DNA of 64,000 bases from Humidesulfovibrio mexicanus (GCF_900188225.1 NZ_FZOC01000002.1:430310-494309), one strand, 5' to 3'; shown: positions 33,315 through 41,689, numbered from the stretch's first letter. Made by a program: numbers and translations. Notes: a model not told the origin generated them from the letters alone.

Positions 33315-36300
33315 TTAGGCTTTCCGCACGTTGACCATGAAGGCCTTCGATTCGGGTATGCTGGTGTTGGCGTCGCCCACGGCAGAGGTCAGCAGGTTGG
33401 CGGCATCGCCGCCGTCTTTGGGGAAGCGCCAGCCAAAGTGCCAGGGGATGCACACCTGATGCACCGTGTCCCCCTGGATTGTCATCGGCTTCAAACGCTT
33501 GGTCACGATGGCGATGGCCCAGTTGCTGCCGCGTCCGTTCTCCAGAATGACCTTCTCGCCGTTCTTGATGCCGCGCAGCTCGGCCAGTTCCTCGCTCATC
33601 TCACAGAACATCTGCGGCTGAGCCTCGAGCAACCAAGGCTGCCAACGGGTCATGAGGCCGGTCTGCCAGTGCTCCGCCACGCGGATCGTGCTGCACACGA
33701 AGGGATAGCGCGGGTCGCACACGGCGTACTTGTCTCCCTTGAACTGGAGTGCCGCAGGGTTGTTCAGCACCTTGGAGAACGGGTGCGAAGTCACGGGGCA
33801 GTTCATGGGCTCGTAATGTTCGGGGAAGGGACCGTCGTTCAGGCCGGGGCCGAAGAGCGCGGCCATGCCATGCTGCTGCATGATGAACGGGTGCACGGTG
33901 CCCGGCGCACCGCCGCCGTCCACCACGTCGATGTCCCATTTTTTGCCATCCGCGTTCCAGGCCAGCACGGCCTTTTGCGGATTGTAGGGCTTGCCGGTCT
34001 GGTCAACGCTGGCGCGGTTGTAGATGATGCGGCGATTGACCGGCCAGGACCACGACCAGTTGGGATACAGGCCGACGTTGGCCTGGGCCGGGGTCTGCTC
34101 CTTGGAGCGCTTGGCCGCGCGGTTGTCCTTGGGGTCCGGGCCGACGTAGGAGCCGGAGTATATCCAGTTGCCGCAGGCGGTGCTGCCGTCGTCCTTGAGG
34201 AACAGGAAGCTCTGCACCTGGCTGCCCTTCTTGTAGACCTTCACCGAGCCGTCGGGCTGCTTCTCCTCAACGTCCTTCAGATAGTAACCGTTGATGAGCT
34301 TGGCGGTCTTGTGGACATCGAACTCGTGCCCGTTGCCCATGTCTTCCCAGTTCATGTTCAGCACAGGCTCGGGGAACGCGCCGCCTTCCTTTTTGTACAG
34401 CTCGCGCACTTTCTGGGCCAACTCGTAGATGATCTCGCCATCGGGACGGGCGTCGCCCAAGGGCTTGGGGCCTTGGTAGCGCCACTGCATCCAGCGGCCC
34501 GAGTTGGTGATGGAGCCTTCCTTCTCGGTGGACACTGCGCAGGGCAGCATGAAGACCTCGGTCTTGACCTTGGCCGGGTCCATGCCCGGACCGTGCCAGA
34601 AGCTGCCGGTCTCGTTGTCGAAGATGTTGACGTTGACCATCCAGTCGAGCTTGGCCAGGGCCTGGCGGGTCTTGTTGGAGTCCGCGCCAGAGACGGCAGG
34701 GTTCATGCCCCAGGCGAAGAAGCCCTTGAACTTGCCCTTGAACATCTCATCGAAGAGCACCAGCCAGGAGGCGTTCTGTCCGGCGTCGAGCTTGGGCATC
34801 CAGTTGTAGGCCGTGGCGGGTTCGGCGTCTTTGTAGAAACTCTTGAGCAGGCTCACGGCGTACTTGCCGTAGTTCTTTTTCCAGTTCATGCTTTTGGGAT
34901 CTTTGGACACGGGCTTGATCAGCTTCAGGTAGTCGTCCAGCGTGGGCTGGGCTGTACTTGGGGTAGGCATGTAGCCGGGGATGATGTGGTACAAGAGGGC
35001 CTGGTCCGTGGACCCCTGAACGTTGCCTTCGCCGCGCAGCGCGTTCACGCCGCCGCCAGCCACGCCCATATTGCCCAGCAGAGACTGTATGATGCTCATG
35101 GTGCGGATGTTCTGCACGCCCACTGTGTGCTGGGTCCAGCCCATGGCGTACAGCTCCGTGCCCGCCTTGTCCGGCTTGCCCGTGGCCGAGTAGGCCTTGT
35201 AGACCGCGAGCAGCTTGTCTTCCGGGGTGCCGGTGATGCTGGTCACGTTCTTGATGGTGTAGCGGCTGTAGTGCTTCTTCATCAACTGGTACACGCAGCG
35301 CGGGTTGGCCAGGGTGTTGTCGCGCTTGGGCGCGCCGCTGGCGTCCAGCTCAAAGGCCCATTTGCTCTTGTCGTACTTGCCGGTGGCCTCGTCGAAGCCG
35401 CTGAACATGCCGTCCTTGAAGTCGAAGGCCTTGCCCACGACGAAGGATGCGTTGGTGTAGTTGACCACGTACTCCTTAAAGATCAAGTCGTTCTCAAGGA
35501 TGTAGTTGATCATGCCGCCCAGGAAGGCGATGTCCGTGCCGGAGCGCAGAGGGGCGTAAATGTCCGCCTTTGAGCTGGTGCGGGTGAAGCGCGGGTCCAC
35601 GTGGATGACGGTGGCTCCCTTCTCCTGGGCGCGGGTGATCCACTTGAAGGAGATGGGATGGGTCTCGGCCGCGTTGCTGCCCATGATCAGGATGCAATCG
35701 CTGTTCTTGATGTCGATCCAATGGTTGGTCATGGCCCCACGGCCAAATGTTTCGGCCAAGGCCGCTACCGAGGCGCTGTGGCAGATACGTGCCTGATGCT
35801 CGATGAAAGTCAGGCCGAGGGAGCGCAGGAAGGCCTGGTAGGCCCAGCACTCCTCGCTGTCAAAGGCTGCGGAGCCGACCGAGGCCAGCCCTTCGCAGCG
35901 GTTGACGGTCTGGCCCTTGGCGTTTTTCAGAGCAAAGGTTGCGTCGCGGTCGCGCTTGATGTTCTTGGCGATGCGCTCCAGCGCCCAGTCCCAGGATTTT
36001 TCCTCCCACTTGGTGCCGTAGGGCTTGCGGTACATGACCTTTTGCAGGCGCGGATTCGGCTGGCCAGGCGTGCCTTCGGTCAGCTGGTAGATGCTGCCGC
36101 CCTTGGGGCACAGCGCACCCTCGTTGATGGGATGGTCCGGGTCGCCTTCGATGTTGATGGCGCGCTTGGTGCCCTCAAGGGCGGTGTTGACGATGAGGCC
36201 GCAGCCGACAGCGCAGTAGCAGCAGATTGTCGTGGTCTGCTTGCTCCATTCGGGCTTGAGCTGGGCGATTCGATCGACTTTTGGGGTGCCTGCAGCGGGC

Positions 36301-36401
36301 TTGCCCTTTGCCGGTTTGGCCGCAAAGCCAATGCCGCTGAACGCGGTGGTGAGGGCGGCGGTTGCGGAGAGTTTGATGAACCCTCGGCGTGTGAGCGTCA
36401 T
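33315..36401 (-). CDS. fdhA: Formate dehydrogenase alpha subunit, cysteine form, Tat-exported
   Basis: This 1028-residue Mo/W-bis-MGD subunit oxidises formate (or reduces CO2). The Tat signal TRRGFIK is at residues 4-10. An N-terminal 4Fe-4S site follows (Cys near 60, 63, 67, 98). The active-site segment QARICHSASVAALAETFGRG has Cys near residue 207 at the position that is selenocysteine in E. coli FdnG, with the catalytic His next to it. No in-frame TGA is present. AGGAGG lies 5 bp before ATG at 36401. It was acquired with the island, while fdhD sits outside it. Confidence 0.95.
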   Translation of the reverse strand: MTLTRRGFIKLSATAALTTAFSGIGFAAKPAKGKPAAGTPKVDRIAQLKPEWSKQTTTICCYCAVGCGLIVNTALEGTKRAINIEGDPDHPINEGALCPKGGSIYQLTEGTPGQPNPRLQKVMYRKPYGTKWEEKSWDWALERIAKNIKRDRDATFALKNAKGQTVNRCEGLASVGSAAFDSEECWAYQAFLRSLGLTFIEHQARICHSASVAALAETFGRGAMTNHWIDIKNSDCILIMGSNAAETHPISFKWITRAQEKGATVIHVDPRFTRTSSKADIYAPLRSGTDIAFLGGMINYILENDLIFKEYVVNYTNASFVVGKAFDFKDGMFSGFDEATGKYDKSKWAFELDASGAPKRDNTLANPRCVYQLMKKHYSRYTIKNVTSITGTPEDKLLAVYKAYSATGKPDKAGTELYAMGWTQHTVGVQNIRTMSIIQSLLGNMGVAGGGVNALRGEGNVQGSTDQALLYHIIPGYMPTPSTAQPTLDDYLKLIKPVSKDPKSMNWKKNYGKYAVSLLKSFYKDAEPATAYNWMPKLDAGQNASWLVLFDEMFKGKFKGFFAWGMNPAVSGADSNKTRQALAKLDWMVNVNIFDNETGSFWHGPGMDPAKVKTEVFMLPCAVSTEKEGSITNSGRWMQWRYQGPKPLGDARPDGEIIYELAQKVRELYKKEGGAFPEPVLNMNWEDMGNGHEFDVHKTAKLINGYYLKDVEEKQPDGSVKVYKKGSQVQSFLFLKDDGSTACGNWIYSGSYVGPDPKDNRAAKRSKEQTPAQANVGLYPNWSWSWPVNRRIIYNRASVDQTGKPYNPQKAVLAWNADGKKWDIDVVDGGGAPGTVHPFIMQQHGMAALFGPGLNDGPFPEHYEPMNCPVTSHPFSKVLNNPAALQFKGDKYAVCDPRYPFVCSTIRVAEHWQTGLMTRWQPWLLEAQPQMFCEMSEELAELRGIKNGEKVILENGRGSNWAIAIVTKRLKPMTIQGDTVHQVCIPWHFGWRFPKDGGDAANLLTSAVGDANTSIPESKAFMVNVRKA

Positions 36402-36528
36402 GATGCCTCCTGGGGTTTGGGTGAAAGTCTCAGCCCCCCCGCGTCTCCCGGCAAAACCGGAGCAGCAGGCCAAGGCCTGCGGGAGTTCGAGGTGCTGCGG
36501 GCGCGACCTGCGCCCGAGTGGTCACGGC

Positions 36529-36660
36529 TCATGCCGTGGTCCTCGGGTGCGCGGCGGGTGCGCGACCAATGGCCAGCGGCAAGCGCTGTGGTCGTGCGGA
36601 TAAGCACGGACGGCAAGGCCTGCCGGGTGTGGAGCTGTGGGCGTTGGACGGTGTGTTCAT
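36529..36660 (-). CDS. Possible 43-residue leader ORF upstream of fdhA
   Basis: ATG preceded by a very strong GGAGGAG at ideal distance. The predicted peptide is Pro/Arg/Ser-rich with a CRPC pair and has no family. It ends 127 bp before fdhA. It may be a leader peptide, or a good ribosome site left in front of a rearranged gene. The composition of the peptide argues against an ordinary protein. Confidence 0.3.
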   Translation of the reverse strand: MNTPSNAHSSTPGRPCRPCLSARPQRLPLAIGRAPAAHPRTTA

Positions 36661-36718
36661 GGTCTCCTCCACGGATACTTTAGTGTCATTCACCAATACG
36701 TGCTAGAGCACAAGCAAA

Positions 36719-36780
36719 TGCCAACCGTTCAAGTGTTGACACAAAATGGCAATTATTTGGCATATATGCCGACATTGGCA
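36719..36780 (-). promoter_or_regulatory. Putative regulator-binding region upstream of fdhA
   Basis: This AT-rich stretch stands out in GC-rich DNA. It holds the perfect 12-bp palindrome GGCATATATGCC (36759-36770) and four copies of TGGCA/TGCCA at 36719, 36747, 36758 and 36776. It lies between the ModE-like gene and fdhA, so it is a candidate operator for that regulator. The exact -35/-10 elements could not be fixed. Confidence 0.5.
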
Positions 36781-36860
36781 CATATCCGGTGTGAGGAGGT
36801 CCGGACGCAAGAAAGCGCCCGGCCAGGGTGGTCGGGATCAGAAGGCGGGCTGCGGTTCGT

Positions 36861-37304
36861 TCAAGTGGTCGGGTTGGAGAACCGGGCCACTTTGAATGGG
36901 AACAGGGAGTTGGCGGAGGCTTCAGCGCAGCGCTCCACCGCCTCGAACCAGACTTGGAAGGTGTCGGCCAACTCCTCACCTTCAGGTGTCAGGCGCACAC
37001 CATCGCGGCGCTGCCCACGGCTCTCCACGAGCTTGAGGCCAAGGGCCTGCTCTGTTCGCTGGAGCTTGCCCCAGGCGGCGCGATACCCCATGCCGAGAGC
37101 CTTGGCTGCCTGGCGCAGGGAGCCGTGCTGTTTGATGCAGAAGAGGAGCTGGGCGCGGCCTATGCCGAAGAAGACTTCGCCTTGGCTCTCAAGCCAGAGG
37201 TGCAGGCGAATGGTGGGGCTGGGAAAACCGGTGGGGTGCAGGGGCGACTTCTCAGGGCCTGTGGTGGACCCGTCCGGACCGGACGGGAGTGCGCGGGTGG
37301 TCAT
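36861..37304 (-). CDS. ModE-like winged-helix regulator (DNA-binding domain only)
   Basis: This 147-residue protein has a LysR/ModE-type winged helix at about 45-130 (LLFCIKQHGSLRQAAKALGMGYRAAWGKLQRTEQ, then LVESRGQRRDGVRLTPEGEEL). The C-terminal molybdate-binding MOP domains of full ModE are absent, so how it senses metal is unclear. It lies just upstream of the Mo/W enzyme fdhA in the same direction, which suggests control by molybdate or tungstate. GGAGGG upstream of ATG is rather distant. Confidence 0.78.
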   Translation of the reverse strand: MTTRALPSGPDGSTTGPEKSPLHPTGFPSPTIRLHLWLESQGEVFFGIGRAQLLFCIKQHGSLRQAAKALGMGYRAAWGKLQRTEQALGLKLVESRGQRRDGVRLTPEGEELADTFQVWFEAVERCAEASANSLFPFKVARFSNPTT

Positions 37305-37436
37305 AGGGAGCGCGCCCTCCCCGCCTTTGGCCAGCCCGCAAATACGGCGGGGGCCTTCGGCATTGTGGTGATGAACTGGGTCATGTTTGCCTCCGGTGGT
37401 GTGCGCCGTGGACAGTCCAACGGCGGTTACGGCTGC

Positions 37437-38834
37437 TTAGCACAGCTCTGGGGCAGTGAACAAGGATGACACCTGGGCGGGATCGGACGCTGGCCCTCCC
37501 CCGAGTTTTTGACGCAAAAATTTGAGCGCCGCATCGTACTTGGTCCGATCCCGATTCTCCCCCCGTGCGGGGCGTCGGGTCTGGCGCGGATGGGCTGGGC
37601 TTGGGGTGCGGATGGTCGGCTCCGTCGTCCCCTGGCGGCTTCGTAGGACGTACCCTCCACCTCTTGACATCAAACAAACGAAGGTCTCCGGCGAGAAGTA
37701 CAGCCGGATGTCCTCGGGGGTGAGGGGGCTGCGATGCTCGTGGTCCTGTTTCGTGGTCTTGATGGTGAGGATGTCCGAGGCGATGGTCGGGTCGTTGTGG
37801 TAGCGGTGCTTCTTGGCCCACTTGAGGAACGCCCCGATCTTGTTGAAGTAGTTCTTCAAGGTGGTCGGCTGGAGGCGCTGTGCTTCCGGCACCTCGGCCT
37901 TCAGCACCTCCTCCATGGTCATGTCCCGGTAAGGGGCGAGCTTGCTCCTGTTGGCGGGGAAGCGGAGTAGGGCAGCCTTCAGGTCGCGCATGTCCTCGAT
38001 GGTCAGGCTGGCGAGGTCGCGGTCCAGCCCCATGATCTCCGCGAACAGGCGGACCTTCGCGCCCTCCTTGTACTCTGTGCCGTTCTGCCACTCCCCGGAC
38101 TCCCGCTTTTCCTGGGTGTAAAGGTCCACGGCCTTGCCCAAGGAGATGGTGGCCTGGATCGGCGAAGTGGTCCATTGGGCAAGAGGTGGGATGGTAGGGC
38201 GTTCTGAGAGAGCGCCAAAGGGGGCTGGCAGAGGCGGTGTGTCCACCACGTCGCCAAGATGGCGCTTGGCCTGTCGGTCGGTGGCCGAGACGATGGTTTT
38301 CAGAAAGCGGTAGCCCAGGGTCTTGAAGGCCTCGCTGTTTCGATCCAAGTCAAAACCATGGCCCCAAAGCCAATCTTCGACGACTTCAGCAGCTACGCTG
38401 ATGTCACCACGCGCCAGGGCGCGGCGAAAAAGGGCAAGGCGTTCTTCGTGCTCTTGGTCCATCCTGTCGAACATGAAGTCATCAAGACCGTTCTGGCGCA
38501 TCTCATCGTCGGCCCTGAGCATGCTGTGTTCCAGCAGGAGGACCAAGCGATCCATCTCAAGCTCAGTAATGCTTGAACGCGGCTGGGCTTTGACCTTTGG
38601 GCGGGCCGTCGCCTGCGCCTTGGCGCGGCGTTCCTCGAATTCCTGGTCAAGCCGGACGGCCTCAAGGCGGGCCTTGGCGCAGGCTGTCTTGTAGTCGGCG
38701 GTTCCCAGGCTGTAAGACAGCTCCTTGCGGCCATCGTAGTGGTCAACAAGATCGAGTGGGATGCGGCGACGGTAGTGGAACTGGGTGGATGCCTTCCGGC
38801 GGAAGACTCCTTGGCATTTTGGCATATCCTTCAT
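37437..38834 (-). pseudogene. Tyrosine-type integrase, catalytic domain lost
   Basis: The N-terminal about 390 residues match a phage/island integrase: an N-terminal arm-binding part (FHYRRRIPLDLVDHYDGRKELSYSLGT) and a core-binding domain ending KYAKK-like FLKWAKKHRYHNDP and SPLTPEDIRLYFSPE. After that point the expected catalytic domain with the R-H-R-Y residues is missing. The frame instead runs about 70 residues of Pro/Arg-rich sequence to a stop (465 in all). A deletion or frameshift has fused it to unrelated DNA. It lies 94 bp downstream of the tmRNA 3' end, on the same strand. Confidence 0.85.
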
Positions 38835-38876
38835 GCTCCGCTGTGTAGCAGCTTTGTGGAGCAGTTGGAAGCCTGC
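38835..38876. repeat. Putative integrase arm-type repeat, right end
   Basis: An imperfect direct copy of 29226-29268 (GCTCCG, TGTGTAGCAGC, TGTGG, GCAG, TTGG, GCCTG). It lies 44 bp inside the right attachment core. In the circular form of the island the two copies would flank the core in the same orientation. Confidence 0.55.
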
Positions 38877-38920
38877 AAGACCAGTAATGCCAAGGAGTCC
38901 TTGAGAAGTCAGTATCTTGC

Positions 38921-38946
38921 GAGGGACTTGGTGGAGGCGGAGGGAA
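38921..38946. repeat. Island attachment site, tmRNA side (26-bp direct repeat)
   Basis: An exact copy of 29144-29169. It contains the 3'-terminal 18 nt of ssrA plus 8 bp beyond the CCA end, so integration leaves the tmRNA sequence intact. Confidence 0.9.
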
Positions 38947-39282
38947 TCGAACCCTCGTCCGAGAACGCTTTGCGCGTGGCGTCTACAGGTTTAGGGCAGG
39001 TATGATTCTCGTCGTTTCACTAGCCCCTGCCCAGGCATGAAACGACATGTCCGCCTTGTGCCGCGTGCATACGGCGGACGCCATCTGCACGCCGTCCCGA
39101 TGGGTTTTGTCGATCCTTAAGACGTATCGGACGTCGGTCAGAAGGATCGTGGCTGGGTATTAGGCAGCCAGAGCGTAATCGTAGTCGTTGGCACTTGAGT
39201 GCTTGCCGCTTTTTACGAGGCCAGCGGCGCCTCGACCTGCAGCCACGGCATCGACTGTCCCCGTCGAAACCGGTGCGCCCCC
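38929..39282 (-). ncRNA. ssrA: tmRNA (transfer-messenger RNA)
   Basis: This 354-nt RNA rescues stalled ribosomes. The 5' end GGGGGCG pairs with the 3' CGCCTCC (one G-U pair) to form the acceptor stem, followed by A-CCA encoded in the DNA. The conserved 5' segment GGTTTCGACGGGGAC and the T-arm GGTTCGATTCC-like sequence are present. The mRNA-like part encodes the tag ANDYDYALAA followed by TAA (39160-39192). No terminator follows the gene at its present position; the apparent native one lies at 29098-29126. A TATTAT hexamer at 39311-39316 may belong to its promoter. Confidence 0.96.
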
Positions 39283-39512
39283 TTTCAAAGAACATGTCTT
39301 GTCTGGACAGATAATACCGCGTTGGGCAGTGGCAAGGCCCCTACGGCAGGAAAGGCACATTGCCCGCTGCGGTTGGGCATGTCAAGCAGCCGTTGAGGCG
39401 TTTAGGTTGCGCGCGCGTTCGACCTCGGCTAGGCTTGGTCCGCTGCGCCCGGAGAGTGCGGCGGGTGGTTTGGGGGCCTGTGTCCCTCTAGCGTTCCGGA
39501 GGATTTCCCCGC

Positions 39513-41060
39513 ATGAGAATTTCGCCAGCGCTCTTAATGACGCCGGGACGATACCGCCTGGTGCAATGGACCATCGCACTGGGGACCCTGCTGCTGGCCG
39601 TGGCCCTTGGGTTGTGCGCGCGTGAGCTTGGGCGCAACGCGGAGCGCAGCGGGCTTTTGCTGACCCTTGATGGCCTTGAGGCCAGACTGGCGCTTATTTC
39701 CAGTTCCATGGCCGAGACCGTGTTTCTTTCGCGTCATGTGGCTGCTGCGGAGGGCGAGCCCCTCACCACGCGAGGCCTGGACCGTCTGTACCGGCCCGTG
39801 GTGTCGCGCCTGCGCTTCATCGATTCCGTGCTGGTGACGCGCGGGAGCGAGACCCTGCTGCACCTGCGGCGCGATGGCGGGCGTGTGGTGTCGTTGCCGC
39901 AGGAGACCGTTCCCTTTGCCGTGGAGATCGCCTCCCGGCTTGCCTTGCGTCCGCCCACCCGGCCCGATGTCCCGGACGGTCCAGACGCCCTCGCAGTTCC
40001 ACAAGGCTTGGGGTCGGTGCACAAGGGCGATGGCGACCTTCTCTGGTCGCCGGGGCCCGCTGGGGGGCAGGCCAAACGCGTGTTCGCCAGTCTGCGCCTG
40101 CCCGATGACAATGGACGCCCCGTTGTCGCCACCTTCGGGGTGGACCTGTCCGGGCTGGACGATCCGCTGCGGACCACAAGCGGCGAGGAGTCCGGGGTCA
40201 TTATTTTCGGATACGGCGACACGCTTGTGGGCGCCCTTGGACCGGGCGGGTTCACCGCACCGCGGGACGGGCTTCTGCAAGGCGTTGCAGGGGCCGCGGC
40301 CGAAGCCTTCGCCGCTTCCGGGCGCGATTATCTGGAAGTGGTGGAGTTTGCGTGGGAAGGCAAGAGCTGGCGCGGAGTGTTCGACAAGCTGGCCCTCATC
40401 GACCGTACATCCTTCGTGGGCTACGCCGTGCCGCGCGGCAAGGCCCAGGGCTCCCTCGGCTGGGGGCCGGACCTGCTTTGGGCGCTGTCGGGCGTGAGCG
40501 TCGTCATCGGCGTGTTCGCGCTGCTTGCCCTTGCTCTGGTGCGGCGGCGTATGCGCGCGGGCCTGCTTACCGTTGGCCTGGACCGGCCGCTTGCCGAGGC
40601 CGATGTCCTGGCTGTCATCCGCGCCGGGGAGCGCGAGGACGTGGAATTCAAATCCACCCTGCGCGTGAACCTGTACTCCGGCAAGGCCGACAAGCGCATT
40701 GAGCTGGCCTGTCTCAAGACCATCGCCGCCTTTTTGAATTCCAAGGGCGGGGTGCTGCTGGTGGGCGTGGAGGACACCGGAGCGGTGCTCGGCACCGAGG
40801 CCGACGGGTTTCCCAGCCGCGACCGCCTGCTGCTACATTTTGTGAATCTGTTCAACCAGCATATCGGCGCAGAGCACGCACGCTTTGTTTCGGCACAGGC
40901 CGTGAACGTTGAGGATCGGGTCGTGCTGGCCGTCACGTGCCGCAAGGCCGAAACGCCGGTCATCGTCAAGAGCGGGGAGGACGAGCACTATTTCGTGCGC
41001 GTTGGACCGGCCACAAACGAACTCAGCCTGAGCCAGGTTGTCGCCTTGCTGCGCAAGTAG
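39513..41060 (+). CDS. Membrane-anchored AlbA_2 (Schlafen-type) protein with extracytoplasmic sensor region
   Basis: This 515-residue protein has a membrane span at about 18-38, a periplasmic region of about 280 residues (helical start, then a Cache-like beta region) and a second span at about 319-342. The cytoplasmic AlbA_2 domain runs from EDVEFKSTLR (about 375) through IAAFLNSKGGVLLVGVEDTG to the end. AlbA_2 domains are usually found in soluble nucleic-acid-binding or ATP-binding regulators; the sensor-like topology is unusual. GGAGG precedes ATG by 12 bp. It lies next to ssrA, transcribed away from it. Confidence 0.8.
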   Translation: MRISPALLMTPGRYRLVQWTIALGTLLLAVALGLCARELGRNAERSGLLLTLDGLEARLALISSSMAETVFLSRHVAAAEGEPLTTRGLDRLYRPVVSRLRFIDSVLVTRGSETLLHLRRDGGRVVSLPQETVPFAVEIASRLALRPPTRPDVPDGPDALAVPQGLGSVHKGDGDLLWSPGPAGGQAKRVFASLRLPDDNGRPVVATFGVDLSGLDDPLRTTSGEESGVIIFGYGDTLVGALGPGGFTAPRDGLLQGVAGAAAEAFAASGRDYLEVVEFAWEGKSWRGVFDKLALIDRTSFVGYAVPRGKAQGSLGWGPDLLWALSGVSVVIGVFALLALALVRRRMRAGLLTVGLDRPLAEADVLAVIRAGEREDVEFKSTLRVNLYSGKADKRIELACLKTIAAFLNSKGGVLLVGVEDTGAVLGTEADGFPSRDRLLLHFVNLFNQHIGAEHARFVSAQAVNVEDRVVLAVTCRKAETPVIVKSGEDEHYFVRVGPATNELSLSQVVALLRK

Positions 41061-41163
41061 AAGCCGTTGGCTGGGGGCATTGCAGGGCATCGCGGCGGGA
41101 GAAACGGCGAGGCGCATGGGACCTGGCCGCAACCGCCAGGGTTTTCTGCGAACCGTTCCGTTG

Positions 41164-41192
41164 TTGACTCCTTGTCGCGCGTAGGGCATTTT
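41164..41192 (+). promoter_or_regulatory. Possible sigma-70 promoter of the universal stress gene
   Basis: TTGACT, 17 bp, CATTTT. The -35 element is good and the -10 poor. It sits about 35 bp before the ATG. Confidence 0.3.
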
Positions 41193-41225
41193 CACGCTGC
41201 GCCGGGCTCGGCGCCAGGAGGCCAA

Positions 41226-41654
41226 ATGGATGTGATGTACAGGAAGATTCTTGTTCCCGTCGACAGCTCAGAACATTCCCGCCGGGCGCTGCAGCACGCC
41301 ATCGCCGTGGCCCGCTGCCAGGAGACTCACGTCGCCCTGCTGCACTGCCTGGGGCGCATCCCCATGCTTATTGGCGGCGAGCCCCGTGAAGAACTGCTGC
41401 GGGAGATGGAGCGAGAGGCGAGAAAACTGCTGGCTCCCTACGCCAAGCGCCTGCGCGAGGCGGGCATCGAACCGGCCCTGTTCATCAAGGAGGGGCGTCC
41501 GGGCGACTGCATAGTCCGCGAGGCCCAAAGCGGTGATTATGACCTCATCGTCATGGGGTCGCGCGGGCTCTCCGATCTGCAGGGGATGCTCATGGGCAGC
41601 GACGCCCACCGCGTGCTGTCATCGTCCCATTGCCCCGTTCTTCTGATACGCTGA
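41226..41654 (+). CDS. Universal stress protein (UspA family)
   Basis: This 142-residue single-Usp-domain protein begins YRKILVPVDSSEHSRRALQHA. The ATP-binding pattern near the C-terminus is MGSRGLSDLQ then MGSDAHRVLSSSHCPVLLIR, so it is of the nucleotide-binding type. Its role is general stress adaptation. AGGAGG before the ATG at 41226 decides the start. It is a single-gene unit ended by a strong terminator. Confidence 0.94.
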   Translation: MDVMYRKILVPVDSSEHSRRALQHAIAVARCQETHVALLHCLGRIPMLIGGEPREELLREMEREARKLLAPYAKRLREAGIEPALFIKEGRPGDCIVREAQSGDYDLIVMGSRGLSDLQGMLMGSDAHRVLSSSHCPVLLIR

Positions 41655-41689
41655 TTTCTTTCTTTTAAATCATCCACTGCGTTGAGTTG

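Noticed and set aside
33438-35573. A 711-codon plus-strand open frame over fdhA
   Set aside because: It is antisense to fdhA, rich in His/Val/Gly from reverse-reading GC-rich codons, and has no family likeness. The minus-strand FDH subunit is unambiguous.
33315-36401. Possible selenocysteine insertion in fdhA
   Set aside because: The active-site codon is TGC (Cys) and the frame has no internal TGA, so no Sec decoding is needed.
36398-36616. A 72-codon TTG-start frame whose stop overlaps the fdhA start
   Set aside because: It has no ribosome site and a non-protein-like composition. The overlap with ATG is likely chance in GC-rich DNA.
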